From NCBI RefSeq assembly GCF_019097595.1, contig NC_080715.1, forward strand, positions 26,440,355 to 26,504,354: 64,000 nucleotides of DNA, read 5' to 3'. The DNA comes from Hemibagrus wyckioides. Taxonomy: Eukaryota; Chordata; Actinopteri; Siluriformes; Bagridae. Positions 26,570 to 39,739 of this stretch are shown in pieces. Positions within the stretch are counted from its first letter, which is position 1. Each line of letters starts with the position of its first letter. The notes beneath the pieces are model-generated. The model did not search any database. It saw only the letters and a list, made by a program, of their open reading frames with translations, and was not told the origin of the DNA. A program made the translations under genes and the position numbers.

Positions 26570-29500
26570 TACTAAAACAAAAAGCCACAGAAAGGATGGA
26601 GACGGAGAGGAACGAGGCCTGAAGATGAATTAGCGTCTATAGAGAAAACTCAGAGGTTAAAGATTCCTACAACAAAACTGAATAAAAATCTCTCTCTCAC
26701 ACACACACACACACCTAAAGAGACACACAACATCCCTGAAAGACTTGAACTTTACACTGAATTTCAGGAAGATGTGATTTTCAGGGCGGGTTTTATGTTA
26801 AAGTTTGTTCCATCTCTTCAGTTGGAATTTAAACCCCAGCTAATGGCAACAGACCAATTAGCAGCTTCGCTTCAGCTCACTGACTCAACATGCTAGTTTT
26901 ATTTTTTTTATTTTGTTTTATTTATGCTAATTTTATTCAATAGTAATGAATCATCAGGCTAATTTTACTCAACATGATTATTTTTATCATGTTTTATTAA
27001 TGCTACTATTCAATCAACATGCTAGTTTTACTGAAGTTTTATTCAACTTGCTAACTGTTACCCAACATGCTAGTTTTAGTCAAATCTACCAGCTGATGAC
27101 TAACCAATCAGCAGCCTCACTTTACTTCTCTATTTTCCTCATGTTGCTAATACCTGGATGGAAAATTCCAGAGTAACTGTTCATTTTTAAGATACTTAAG
27201 AATTATTCCAACACATGGAACACTTTTCAGCAACTCTGACTATCACGCGCTCTTTAATAATCACACTCATTTACTTTATTTCTTTACGTCCTTCATCAGG
27301 AGACGTACATGGAGTTAAAAACTCAGACTAATCCATTATTTAACACTTTATATAACACTCTTCATATAACATACAGTATTAATTAGCGTCACAGCTAGCT
27401 TTCAGCGTCGTCGTCACATTGATTTCTGGACGTATTTCTGAATGTATATTAGCGATGGACGATGGAATCTGGTGGGAGAAATATAATTTATACATAGCGA
27501 GCCGTTTAAGGGAATAAATTTGCGTCGACATTTGCATTATCAGTGTGCAGTCGCAGTCAGTAATAATTTGCATGGCTGCTCAGAGTAAATATGTTTCCAT
27601 AAAATAGACGAAGGGAAGGATAATCCGGAAAAATTGGTCATGGTCGAGTGATTAATGCTTATTTTTTTTAATAAATAAAAGAACAGGTATTCCTGCATGT
27701 TGGGGCTTTCAGGTAGAATATTGAAGAGCTGCTCTCATAATCACAGCAGAATTAATATTATTTCATTAATATCAGGTTTTGGGGGGGTTTTCTGAAGGGT
27801 GTGCATAATTAAGAAGCGATGTTAGTAAAATTCTGATTATTTAGAAAACAAAATAAACACGTAAATATCTTCTGTAGGTGAAGTAAAGAAAATGATGTAG
27901 GTGAAGTAAATAAATGTATATTAAATATGTAACACAAAGTCATGGGAATAAAGGAAGAGAGGAAGAGTGGGGGGAAGAGACAGAGGAAGAGGTGGAAGAC
28001 AAGAAGGAAGAGACAGAGGGTGAGAAGGAGGCAGAGACAGGAAAAGAAGAAGGAACAGACTGAAGGAAAATGAGGTGGAGGATGAGATGAAGAGAAAAGA
28101 CAGAGGGTGAGAAGGAGGAAGAGCTGCTCAGTCAGAGAGAGAGAGCAACGCATGGTCCATAAAAAGAGAAAGATTCTGAGAAGGAGAATGAAAGGAATGA
28201 CAAAAATGACAGAAAGATCTGAGAAAAAAGAACTAGATATCCTACCTGGGAGTGGGCGGGGCTGAATATAGAAGAACCGGAGGAAGAGGAGGAACATGAG
28301 GAAGAGTCAGACATTAGAAGGCTAGGAGGAAGAGTTGATAGGAATAGTAGGAGGAGGCACAGGACATAAGGAGGAAGAGTTGGGGGTGATGAGGGCAATA
28401 TGACAGAGCAGGAGGAAGAGGAAGAGCAGGAAGAAGAGGAAGATTGTGTAAATAAAAGAATGATATAAAAATAATTCATAAAAAAAGAGTGTGTGTCAGG
28501 ACTGTAATGAATGCGTGGGTGCTGACTGGTCAGCATCAATGACATTATCAGCTGGCAGTCTCAACGTTCGTCTGTGAATTTCAGTGTGCAGATTTTCCAC
28601 TTTAATCACAGAGAAGTTTGGAAGAAGAACAAAAAGCAGGACGAGAAATAACCATAGTGTAACCCCTGACCTCTGACCCCAGACAGGTAGATCCACAGTA
28701 TAAAGAAAAGGTTGAGATTTTCCACCTAAACTTAATTTAATTAAAGTATGCAAAGTTAAAACACACCTCAAACCTCAAAATAGCAGAAACAGGAAGTAAA
28801 AAACAGCTCAAACTTTCCCTTTCATCTCTAATCACAGCTATATCCTAAATAACAACACGTGATCTAAGGTCATTAAAGGTTGTGTTAAAGAATGTAAAAA
28901 TTATTCGACTTCATCCGTGTGTCTGAAAATCTCCCGTATCGACAAACTTCCTCGCTTTTATTACAGCTGTATAAACAAATCACAACTGAGGAGCCGAAAA
29001 AAACGCACAAAATATACAACAGTGACCTTTTACCCTCGCTCAAAGCAAATCATTTGTTACAGCTCGAATTTTTCGGGGCTTTAAAAAAAAGGCCTGTCTG
29101 AAAAGATTGATTAAGAAATAAAAGATGTGTTTTTATCTGACTAAAACTTCCCGAATTTTGCGTTTGATCCGTTGTTGAAATAAAGAAATAAACATTAGTG
29201 TCTGCGATGAAGCTGTCAGTTAATCAATGAGAGCGAATATGAGGATGTGATGAATATTAAACACGCAGCCTGCAGATCAATGCAGGGACAGAAAAACATC
29301 AGCCGCTCGTCCTCTCGCTCTGTTCAACACCGAACGCAATCGATACGTCCGGAAAGTGGCGTCAGGAGCAAAAGGAACGGAAAACACTTTACACTTGGCT
29401 CTGAAACCCAAGGCCGACTTTTATCCCAAAGCACGAGATTCCGACTGAAATTCACTTTCTGACAGACAGATGATGTGAACCTGCTCCTTCTAATACCTCA

Positions 29501-29700
29501 TCGTTTCTATAGCAATGGCAGGAACATGTACGAAAGATGCTGTACAAACTCCACTTCTAATAATAAACACTAATAAACTTCTGAAGATTTCTCTAGAGCA
29601 AGCTGAGAGCTGCGTCTCAATCAGAGCCCAAGCTTCCTACATGGTGCGGTGTGGCTCACTAGCTCTAGGACACTGATGACTGATGACTCCTGATGTTTCC
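26570..29700. other. Gene desert, no gene recognised
   Basis: Unique DNA includes a purine-rich low-complexity tract (27950-28450; GGAAGAG words) whose minus-strand frames are Ser/Leu/Phe artefacts. The stretch 27380-27600 is complex and non-repetitive, with TAAT and ATTTGCAT words. It could be a conserved enhancer, but this cannot be judged without comparison. Confidence 0.35.
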
Positions 29701-29720
29701 TGTGATTGTGACACTACCAG

Positions 29721-30035
29721 TTTATGTATGTTTGTGTATGTATGTGTGTATATGTGTGTGTGTATATGTTTGTGTATTTGTGTGTGTGTATATGTGTGTG
29801 TATTTGTGTGTGTGTATGTGTGAATGTGTGTGTATTTGTGTATGTGTGTTTGTATATGTGTGTGTTTGTATTTGTGTGTGTATGTGTGTATATGTGTGTA
29901 ACTGTGTGTTTGTGTATGTGTGTGTGTACATTTGTGTGTTTTTGTGTGTGTTTGTGTATTTCTGTGTGGGTGTGTTTGTGTGTATATGTGTGTGTCTGTT
30001 TGTGTATTTGTGTGTGTGTGTGTGTGTGTGTGTGG
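29721..30035. repeat. Long GT-rich compound microsatellite
   Basis: About 315 bp of GT with TATG and TTTG variants. Both strands have long open frames (Cys-Val or His-Thr), all artefacts. Confidence 0.95.
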
Positions 30036-30420
30036 TGTTTCTAGTGGATGAATGACAGGAGCCAATCCACCTGATTTTTCTAATCCAATCCCAAGCTAGG
30101 TTCCTTTCTTTAACTCTAAAATTTCTCTAAAAGATTCCACTTCATCAGTAAAGAAAAAATAACTTTGTCTTTGTTGCATTTCATTTCTAAGCACATTTCT
30201 GTGAAAATGGTATTTTATTAGTCATGTTTACATTCCTAAGCAGTTTCATTAAAAGCAAACCACATGAGATTACAGCAAAGCCTTCTGGGTAAAAAGCTGA
30301 TCCTAAGAGGTTTCACTCGCGGTGCAGTGTGGGGGAAACTGAACAGCGTCTAAATGTCAGATCCTCTGAATAAAACTGCAACAGAGACGTCAAGGTCCAT
30401 GTCCAACCTCTGACATTATA

Positions 30421-30600
30421 TTAGCCGCTGAGAAACGGCTCCGGCGGAAATTAGACATTAGCGATCCCTAAAAAGAACGTTTTAATTAGTAAAAGTAATG
30501 ACATTTTGCAGGAGCATTGCTCCTCAGTGTGTCATTATTTGATAAGCGTGCACTTGATGAAAATATCAGCCGGGAGCAGGCTCACGTGCACTGCGTGTCC
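30421..30600. other. Complex non-repetitive block, candidate conserved non-coding element
   Basis: It contains ATTAGACATTAG, TTTTAATTAG and a short perfect palindrome GGAGCATTGCTCC, with no repeat character or open frame. Regulatory function near sox21 is inferred only from its composition and the genomic setting. Confidence 0.25.
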
Positions 30601-30799
30601 CCGAAAGCTAACTTAAAAATCAGCGTATCAGCATGAGCGACACACACCGGCTCTCCGAAAATATAAAGTGAACTGAAAATACAGCTAAAGAACATCACAG
30701 TTGTATAAAGAAAAACATTGTTAAGGCAAACGTAATCATATCTGATAAACGTAAAACAGGTCATTAATAGCTGTGCTTATTAATGAGGAAGAGATGACT

Positions 30800-30930
30800 T
30801 CTCATCTCTGATTGGTCACAGGTTTCTATAGTAACAGCTCGTGCGTAATAGGTAGGTAATGGACGATGTGTTGAAGATGACTGTAATGTTAATGGAAGGA
30901 GTCTCCAGTGTCAGTGTCTTGTATCAGTAA
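30800..30930 (+). repeat. Dispersed repeat, copy 3 (MITE-like family)
   Basis: It shows CTGATTGGTCACAGG, then CTATAGTAACAGCTCGTG and AATGGAAGGAGTCTCCAG, collinear with the 8.5-kb copy. Confidence 0.6.
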
Positions 30931-31349
30931 AGCTGTAAGTTTGTTTTCTTTTTCAGGACAGAGAAGTTTCCGCTTTTGTCTCATCTCTAAAATATCTATT
31001 TAATCTGAGAAAACACAGAGGAACTAATGTTTCTATAAACGTAAAATGTAACTATAAACAAATGCAGAAATACGAAAAAATGAACAAAAACGTCGAAAGA
31101 ATGAATACATAAATTCATTAACATATGAACTCTCTCGCCCTCTCTCTTTTCTTGGTTCTCCTCCCGCGCCGTTTAATCACGCGCACACGTTGCATGTCAA
31201 TATCCGCGCGTCGCTCATTAAACCGTTTGGCTCGCGCGTCCGCACCGTCAGCCAAAACAGCAGTGTGTGTGTCTGTGTATGTGTGTGTGTGTGTGTGTTG
31301 AGTGGGTGGGTGGAATAAGAGCAAAGATTAAAAATATGTTAATTTCATT

Positions 31350-31565
31350 TGCTATATCGATTACGCTTGAAGTTCAATTTGTGCTTTTAACGTTAATGTA
31401 AACGAGCGCGCGCTCCCGCGGGGGATAACGGAGTGTAAGCAAGCATTTAATACAGAGAGAGAGGGGGGAAGGGGGGTTAATGAGTTGTGCAAATCAAGAG
31501 CTCGCCTTCTGTCAGCTCCTCTCACAATAAGTGCCTTCGATTTATTCATTTCATTTCTATTCAAT
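31350..31565. other. Complex GC-mixed block, candidate regulatory DNA
   Basis: It includes ATATCGATTACGCTTG, a CG-rich GAGCGCGCGCTCCCGCGG stretch that is largely palindromic, and GTGCAAATC, close to a POU octamer. It looks like regulatory or CpG-containing DNA rather than coding sequence. This is inference only. Confidence 0.25.
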
Positions 31566-32066
31566 TTTAGGGAAGAAAACACAAACAATAATTCCACAAC
31601 AATTACACAATTAAAAACAACTATTACACAAAGCCTATAAACATTTCTGTTTAGAACAAATATGTCAGAAATAATGGCAAAGATACCTATAAATAAACCT
31701 ATAAATTGTGTGTTTAAAAAAAATTTAGTACAACACTTCTAGATGTAAATATCAAGAAACAAAAGATGAAATTTTTTATTAATTGTATATCACATTCATC
31801 TCCCAAAAAAAAGAAAGAATTGGCTGGTGTTCCATTACTTTTGAGAAGGGAATTTGGACTTCTGCAAAATGGCAAATATATATATGCACATGTATTTCTA
31901 AGTATATATTTTATGTACTTACAAATGCACGTATATATATTTATATATTATATATTGTTTCAGACACTTGCTGTGTTAAATATACACAGATCACAGCAGA
32001 TCGTAGATCATCAAAACTATGAATATGTGTACATTCTGTAAATGTTACAAGTTGCTGTGTTTTTAC

Positions 32067-32080
<14 letters not shown>

Positions 32081-32119
<39 letters not shown>
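32081..32119. repeat. (GA)n microsatellite
   Basis: GT dinucleotides pass into about 19 GA copies. Confidence 0.9.
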
Positions 32120-32122
<3 letters not shown>

Positions 32123-33174
32123 TACAGTATGTCTTGTTAGCTGTTGGGTGTGTTATTGGAATTACATTCAGAGCGTGGCGCAACCTCTGCGTCTGTCACA
32201 GCTGGAGGCAACAGCATGTCCTGTCAGAATTTAAATATATGATATATCACATTATTATATTCTTACATTTTTACACATTACACACTGCAGCTTACTGCTT
32301 TTTCTCCTTTAGCCTTTACACCCGCCTAAAAGTCTGTTTGCATACCAGTCTTTTGTTTTTTTCTACAATTTGGGGAGCAGCGCACGACAACAATCACAAC
32401 AATGGCATAAAATAGGAAGAGAAAGAGCTGACCTGTCTTTGGAACATCTCCATGCTGCTGTATAAAGATACAGAGTAAGTGCCCAGGAACATGCTTGCAT
32501 GAAACATAGGGTTCTAGGTACAGCTCTTCACCTGAGAGCAAAAACACACTGAGTAGAAAACATTTAGAATCTTTAACACTTTAAAGCTTCATTGTACTGG
32601 GAGAGCCAGCAAAATCCCTGGGCAGTTTACAGGAGAGCCACCAAACATCCTGAAGCCTTCTGTGGATTCTCTACAAACATCCCTGGAGCTGAACCACATC
32701 CACCTGCTCCTGTAGTGTTCAGAAGTGTGGAGATCAACCGAAGGGTGTATCAGAGGTGGACCAGTGACTCCGGTGCTGCCTGAAACATGTCCTCATGACA
32801 TTCAAGGACTTTAGTATTATAATCTTTGAAATGGAAGATTCTAAAGTCTACACTTTAAGATTATTTCAGATGTACATAATGGAAACTCTAATGGAAACAT
32901 TTCAAGATGGTTAAACTTGGTAAAGAAGGTTTACCTGCTGCTTTAAAAAATCACACATAGTCAAAACAATCTTTTATAACTTTAAAACTTGAGTCCAAAA
33001 TTTCTCTTGATGACTGGAGTTAAAGAGAAGAAATAAATTCATAGGCTCTCATGTTGTACAGTGTTGGACATTTTCTGAACATTAGCTATACATGAACTGG
33101 ATTATGCTGGAAACTCACTGTCACTGGTTGTTTTTATAAGGTTCTCTTCTTATCCAGTGAGCTCTCCAGTTAAA

Positions 33175-33400
33175 TTTTTTTAATACAATTTATTTGTATA
33201 GCACTGGACATTGTCTCAAAGCAGCTTTACAGAAGTATAGAAACATAGAAAAAAATGATTAAGTTTAAAATTAATTTTAGCCCTTAAAGAGCAAGTCTGA
33301 GGCAACAGTGGCAAGGAAAAACTCCCTGAGATGATATGAGGGAGAAACCTTGAGAGGAACCAGGCTCAGAAAGGAACCCATCTTCATCTTCTAAGTGATG
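33175..33400 (+). repeat. Dispersed non-coding repeat, family R2, copy 1
   Basis: It starts with TTATTTGTATAGCAC and GTCTCAAAGCAGCTTTACAG and continues to GGCAAGGAAAAACTCCCTGA, then GAGAGGAACCAGGCTCAGAA and GGAACCCATCTTCATC. A second, truncated copy lies at 50.1 kb. I recall this as an abundant fish repeat but cannot name its class. Confidence 0.6.
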
Positions 33401-35850
33401 GTCAGATGGAAAGATATTTTGAGAATAGTATGATCACATTAATATGATCCTTTTCAGTACGTCTTCTGTATTGAAATGTATTTTTTATGTATAAAATATG
33501 ACATTTTTTAATGATGTTTCTAAATACGATATATTGCCCTGAGACTTCATCTTCTTCCAGGTCTGGCATGAAACAGAAGCTCCACAGAACTCCAGAGGTT
33601 TCCATAGCTCTTCCCATTGATCAGTCTTCATGATGTTATCAGTTAAGTGAACACTACATGACTTTAATCAGTACATGGGGAGAACAAATCCTGCTTTCTC
33701 ACAAAAATAAACACCAGACATGTCTGTCATCTGGCTTTGTCACTATTTTGTCTGTTCTGCAAAGAGCTCTGGAGTTTAGTGTGAAGCTATACGTGAGCTA
33801 TTTTTACACATGTGCCAGCAGGAATTATGTGGTTGTGTTTTCATTTCTGCTGTTTCTAACATCCGTGTGGCTTTGACCTGCAAATCATTGCTTATAGAAA
33901 CCTTATACAAAGTTCTAACACTTTGCCCTCGCACTCAACCGAAACAAACATGATTAAACTGGATTCAGGGAATCTGATGAACATGACAGCAGATGATTTT
34001 GATTTCCTCTCCCACTCTGTCAGTCTCTCCAGGATTTCTGCGATTGACACAAAATCAAGAAAACTCCAAAATATTCAATAAAGAAGTTCTCCTAGAACAT
34101 AATTCCTTATATCTTCACAGATAGAAGATTAACAGTAGGTTCATGCCCTTGCGATTTCACTGATTCTTGCTGCAACAGTCACAAAAAAAAACAACCTGAG
34201 TAAAATCCTTTTCAGACTGTTTATTGCCTGTTTCTCAAAGCTGTTCTTCCTACTAGAGTACTTCATCATGCTGATGGTTCATCATTGAAATAAACTTAAT
34301 GTGCTTAAAGATATTGGCACCTTCTTTATCACTGGCAGGCGGAATAAACTGCAGAAGCGTTCTGTGAGAAGACACCGAGCTCCTGGACTTTTCTCTTGTC
34401 AATCATAATTTAAGTCAGTTATATCTCACTAATAGGCACAGAGTCTTTAATCTTTGACTGATCATTAAGGGGTAAGTGTAATTAAGTAAATCTGACCATT
34501 TTGGTTCTATTTATATAGATTGATTTTGTATAGATTTGTTTTATATAGATTGATCTAAAATGTAAAGCCTTTTTTGTTGTATATGTGTAGACGCTATATG
34601 CAATATCGTGCCTTCGAAATGTATTTTTCAAGAATGTGGGATTTAAGCTTTACTGTCTTTCAGGATAAAAGTTCTAACAGGTTTTTTCTTTATTTTTTTT
34701 CTGTAACTGCTCGCTTACTCCATAGGGTTATATATTTTATTCTTTTGTGATCCTCTGCCCTCCTTTAGTGCGGATAAGCGAGCGTGTGTGATTTCTTTTT
34801 GCTTCCTTTCATTCCTCATGCACATCTTTTCACTGCACGACATATACAGTATATATATATTGCGACTTCAAACAGCTCTATTGTGTGTGAGTCAGAGGCA
34901 AAAAAAGCTTTTGCAGTATCTCCTCTGTCCTGGCCACAAAAAAAAATCACAATCCTGGGTCTCGCTGCTCACACGTCTATCTCTCCAGCTGTAAAAATCT
35001 GATTACGCTGTGTTTTATTAACATGGAATAAAAGGAGCCACGCCTGTCAATCAAACATCAGAATTACAGAAAAATCAGGAGATGTGTTTCCTTTTTCCTG
35101 CTGTAAGTGGATTTAAGCAAAAATCTGATAGAAGGTGTGTGTGTGTGTGTGTGTGGGTGTCGGTGTCTGAGAAACAGGCCTAGCACTTTATCTAGTGTAC
35201 ACTACTTTTTCTCTAAAGTTAAAGTCAAACTAGGTTGAAGTGCACTTAAATCCCAGTTTTAACTCCTTCTCCAGGGGAGGCTGATTGGCTGGCCAGTGTG
35301 TTTCGTTTAGCACCACGTGCGCGTGTGAAACGGTCCCTGCTGTGCTTCATTTGGCCCCGACGCCCTCCACATGCTACCACACATGCCACTAATTGGCGCC
35401 TCTGCATGACCTCTGGCTGGCGTAGGCCACACAAAAGCCAACAAAGTGAACAAACACTAACAAAATGTAGTGTGTGTGTGGGGGGGTGGGGGTGGGGGGG
35501 GGTTTCACAAGGCTGGAGATATTCTTGATTCTACATGTATAGAAGAAGGCTGCTATGTGAGCGGTATAGAATGTATACCTTTGTGTACTGGGACAGAGCG
35601 AAACATCACTGACTGACAAATTTCCGCACTGAAACGATGTGCAGGTCTTTCAGAACGTAATGAAAAGAGCACATTTCACTTTCTGCAGCCACACACAGTT
35701 CACACCATCACCATCAGAGCACCCAGAGTGGAAGCTCATGTTCATCATGGATCATTGAAGCAAAAGAAACTAAAGACGTACTTAACAAATCGTGCTTATC
35801 TGCAGAAGCCCTGAACTGCAAGGTGTAAGATTATTTCTGTATTCTGATTT
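33400..35850. other. Intergenic, no gene recognised
   Basis: AT-rich unique DNA with a GT run at 35134-35156 and a G-rich run near 35470-35505. No exon or RNA gene is apparent. Confidence 0.4.
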
Positions 35851-35858
35851 GTGCTTTC

Positions 35859-36107
35859 GAGAGCACGGTGGTTCAGTGATTAGTACCTCTGGGGTCAGGG
35901 GTTCGAGTCCCGCCTCCGCTGTGTTTGCATGGAGTTTGCATGTTCTCCCCGTGCTTCAGGGGTTTCCTCTGGGTTCTTCCTCCCCAGACATGATTTGTAG
36001 ATGGACCGATGTCTCTGTAGTGTGCGAGTGTCATCCAGTGTGTCCCTGGCTCCCCAGGGACAGACTCCAGGCTCCTTGTGACCTGGTGTAGGATAACAGA
36101 TGGATGG
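35859..36107 (+). mobile_element. tRNA-derived SINE
   Basis: The head GCACGGTGGTTCAGTGATTA resembles an RNA polymerase III A box, and GGGTTCGAGTCCC about 40 bp later is a good B box. GTTTGCATGTTCTCCCCGTG and the GGTTTCCTCTGGGTTC core follow, with a 3' end in GATGGATGGA. This organisation is a tRNA-derived SINE of the type widespread in fishes. It is moderately diverged. The open frame through it is a by-product. Confidence 0.8.
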
Positions 36108-36783
36108 AGCAGTTATTTCAAAATAATGACAAAAATCTTCATGCCCTGTGGTTCTGAAGTTCTGTATTTAACTTTTTCTTTTCTTTTCTAACTATTTCAC
36201 AATATGACATATTAGTTATAATCTATAAAACATTTATTTATATGACATTTATTTTTAACCTTGTGCTGAATGTATGTAGCAAATGGAAGTCATGTTGTTT
36301 ATGTATAATCATAAACATGCTAGATAAGTGACTTGCCTTGGTTTAGGCTTCATCAGCCCAATGTGAGGCAGCAAGTAGGCAAGCAGGATATATGAAAGTA
36401 TTTTTATTTCTTTTTTTCTGAAAAACTTTAAAAATTGCCACCTTTAAAAAAACAGAGATCTGTGCCAATATATCAGGTTTCAGTGAAGCGGTTAAATCCC
36501 AATTCTAAGCCAGTTAAACGCAGCCTCCTTAGTGACCTTTGGTCGGCTGCTTTGTGTCAGTGATCCTTTTCTTAAAGGGAAGTGGACAGGCAGAGGGGGG
36601 AGAGAAACACACACTCACATGTGCGCACACACACACACACACAGTAGGAGAAACATTCCCACAGTGGGTTGTGAATGGAGCCGAGTTGTGTCTCAAATGG
36701 GAAGGAGAGGGTGAATGGAGTTATTGTAAAACAGGACAGAGAAAACTTACCACTAATGCTAGACAAGATGTGTGTGTGTGTGT

Positions 36784-36842
36784 GTGTGTTCCTGTCACAT
36801 GCCATCAGCTCCCAATGTTGATGGCATGTGACAGGAACACAC
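36784..36842. other. Perfect hairpin, 24-bp arms and 11-nt loop
   Basis: The left arm 36784-36807 (core TTCCTGTCACATGCCATCA) is exactly complementary to 36819-36842, with an 11-nt spacer. It sits at the end of a GT run. It could be a recent inverted duplication or a microRNA-like precursor. A perfect stem without mismatches favours a recent duplication or template-switch event. Confidence 0.85.
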
Positions 36843-36878
36843 TTGCCTAGATTTGGGATGAGGAAAGGAGTCTCATCA

Positions 36879-36909
<31 letters not shown>

Positions 36910-37249
36910 TGCTAGAGATGAAACACTGCATCTTAACTCGCTGACAGGTTTGTGTGTGTGTGTGTGATTCCCCTCCAGCTTAAGAAAGATGAGTGAAGTT
37001 TTTAGCCCTGTTTTCTCCTTTTAACACACAGGTAGATTTTAGGGCCTAAGGGAGAAAGTGTGCACTTTAAAGCAGGAAGTGTTTTATCACCACTCGAACA
37101 GCGTTTCGCTCTGCAGTGCTGCTGTGAGTGTGACAGACACAAAACCTAAAACGGATAACTACAGTGTGGTTGTGAAAATATCTCACTCTGTCACCAAGTC
37201 TCCTCATCTGTCTGTTGATTTTTCTTTCAAACTGTTAAAATAATCTGTC

Positions 37250-37375
37250 TCTCGGTCTGTCTCTTTTTCTGTCTGTCTGTCTGTCTGTTTGTCTCTCTTT
37301 CTTTCTCTGTCTGTACATCTGTCTGTTTGTGTCTGTCTGTCTGTCTACTGCTCTCTGAACCAAAATACATCTCTG

Positions 37376-37431
<56 letters not shown>

Positions 37432-37448
37432 CCTCTCTCTCTCTCTCC
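37250..37448. repeat. (CT)n/(CTGT)n microsatellite block
   Basis: Mixed CTGT and CT repeats, with more CT-rich DNA at 37613-37670. The Ser-Leu frames are artefacts. Confidence 0.9.
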
Positions 37449-38479
37449 CTTTGTTTTTTATATATGAATGTATCTATATTTATATATTTATCTGTTTGTC
37501 TTTTGCCTTTGTTCTATTTTGTCTGTTATATTTACATATTTTATATTATTATATATTACTTGCACTGATGGGTGTTTTGTTTTTTTATGCTTTTGGTAAT
37601 TAAAGAGATGTTAGTCTCTCTCTCTCGTTGTCCCTCTTTCTGTCTCTTTCTTTCTTTCTCTCTCTCTATCACACACACATGATGGCATGTGTTTTTTGTT
37701 CCTCTTCTTCTTTGGCTGACATTTTCATTTACTTTATGCACGATTGCTTTCACTGAACGGAAGCACAGTAAACTTACTGAACCCCCAGACAGAGAGCGTG
37801 GGACTGAGACAGAGATACAGACAGATAAAGACAGAGAGAGAAAGAGAGGAAAGAGCGATGGAACTGGGTAAGTGATAGTAAGAGATATCAGTACAAAGAC
37901 AAGAGGAATTGCAGCAAGATAATTTAAATATATGCAACAAGGATATAATCATCAAGACTGCAACAGTTAAAATAAATTAATTTCAATGACCATAATCATC
38001 ACAATAATCTTCAGCACCAGGAGTGGAAGGTCACTTTTAAGGTGCAGTGCCTCACCGTTTATATCAGCCATCTTCATAAAGTTCCCCAAAACACCAGAAA
38101 TATTTTTTTTTAATTTTCTATTGCACAGATATAAGATGATTTGCTTTACAGATTTGCCTAATTGTGGGGCAGGACATGCTCACTGTTATTATTGCACCTA
38201 GTCGTCAGAAATAGGAACTGTGACCAGCATTAAGCGGCCCACTGGGGCAGGAATCATGTGTACAAAACAAATATTAAGGGCAACATTTTGAAGTTTACCC
38301 TCAGTGATCTCCATTCTAGGTCTAAACAAATATAGTCAAGGAACATGCAGGATAATGAACCAGGACTCTATAACCAGGGGGTCTAAAAAATCAGATAAGG
38401 GAGGCAGGACTACGGTTTTCTTGGTGGAATCAGATTTTCGCCATTTTTGGCAAAGTTATTGCAACAACAGCTGTGTTAA

Positions 38480-39190
38480 AAAATGTAGCGATGATGTGTT
38501 CACCTGAGTTGGAAGGTAAAGAAAGACCATCCTCATTGGAGTTGGTGCAATGATGTCATCTCCAGAGTCGGGAGGTGGAGCAACAACATCTCTGTGAAGC
38601 TGGGAAACAGTGATGATGTCAGATGGTGGAGCAATGATGTCTCCAGTGGAGTCAGAAAATGGTGTGATGATGTCTTCGATGGAGTCAGGAGGAGCAGAAA
38701 CAACATACTCAAGAGTTGGGAAAAGGAACAATGACGTCTTTGCTGGAGTTGGGAGGTTGAGCAACAGCAATATGACACCTACAAAGGAGTTGAAAAACAC
38801 AGCAACAATATCTTCTCCAATGTCAGGTGGTGAAGTAATGACATCTTTAACAGAGTCAGTAAATGAGTGCAGATGTCTTCACCAGAGTCAAGAGGTTAAG
38901 CAGTGGTATCCTTAATGGAGTCGAAACGTGACGGTTTATCCAAGCTGGGAAATTAAACCAACAAACTTCTAAGTAGAATGATGACGTGTTCAAAAGAGAG
39001 TCAAAAGGTGCAGGAAAGACATCCTTAATTTGAGTCAGGAAAAGAAGGGGTGATGTCTTCTCTCTAGGATGTTAAGCAGCATTATCATTAATAGAGTTGG
39101 GAAACAGAGCTATAATATCTTTACCAGAGTTAAGAGATGAAGCACAAACATCTTAAAAATAGTGATGATGTCATAGTTAGAGGGCAGAAA
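38480..39190. repeat. Decayed minisatellite-like tract
   Basis: Words such as GATGATGTCTTC, GGAGTCAGGAGG and GTTGGGAGGTTGAGCAACA recur at loose spacings of roughly 40 bp with much divergence. This accounts for the open frames of about 100 codons on both strands. I read it as an old tandem repeat rather than a gene. Confidence 0.5.
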
Positions 39191-39639
39191 CATCTGAAGA
39201 GTGTGATACAGGCTGTGTAGAGGACGTATCACAGAAACTGTGTTTCGGAGATTTGCTACTGGATGTCGGAGACTGAAGCAAGTTTCAAAACTTGGAGATC
39301 AGCGTTCAGAAAATGATCAAGGTTCAAAGGGTGGTGTGGTGGGTAGAGCTCTTTATATACATCCAGATGTTTCCCATGATGACATCGATGTAGTAGAAGT
39401 GCCTATGTGATCATCACTACAGTTCACATCCTCAGGTACAATTACAGTTCTCTACTCGTCTCATCCATGCTGGAGCACTTATTCAAAGCTTGCCCATGAA
39501 ACTCATGGCTTCCATCAGAGACACATTTTTCTGATCTCTTAAGCTGTGATAGGTTCTGGCTTTATCTCATCACTATCTCTCTATACTTTGTAATGTCTGA
39601 AGCTGCTGCCCCACGATGAAGCTCCAAGTTCCACAATTC

Positions 39640-39735
39640 ATGAGGAGTTCCTCTGGGTTCCTCCCACTTTCTGAAAACAAGGTAGATCGTCTATTCCGAA
39701 AACTGTGCATGGCGTCCTGATGGACTGTTGTTTAA
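39640..39735 (+). mobile_element. SINE fragment
   Basis: It contains GTTCCTCTGGGTTCCTCCCA and GTGCATGGCGTCCTGATGGA, matching the inner part of the SINE type seen at 35.9 kb. The head and tail are missing. Confidence 0.45.
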
Positions 39736-39739
39736 GAGA

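Noticed and set aside
27809..28545. Minus-strand frames of 137-162 codons rich in Leu, Ser and Phe
   Set aside because: They lie over a purine-rich GGAAGAG tract. No splice context, domain or codon bias supports a gene.
29637..30065. 120-142-codon frames on both strands
   Set aside because: They are products of the GT-rich microsatellite only.
35859..35935. Possible genuine tRNA gene
   Set aside because: A- and B-box-like motifs are present, but the flanks do not fold into a full cloverleaf by eye and the SINE body follows directly.
35792..36091. 99-codon plus-strand frame
   Set aside because: It runs through a tRNA-derived SINE and has no independent support.
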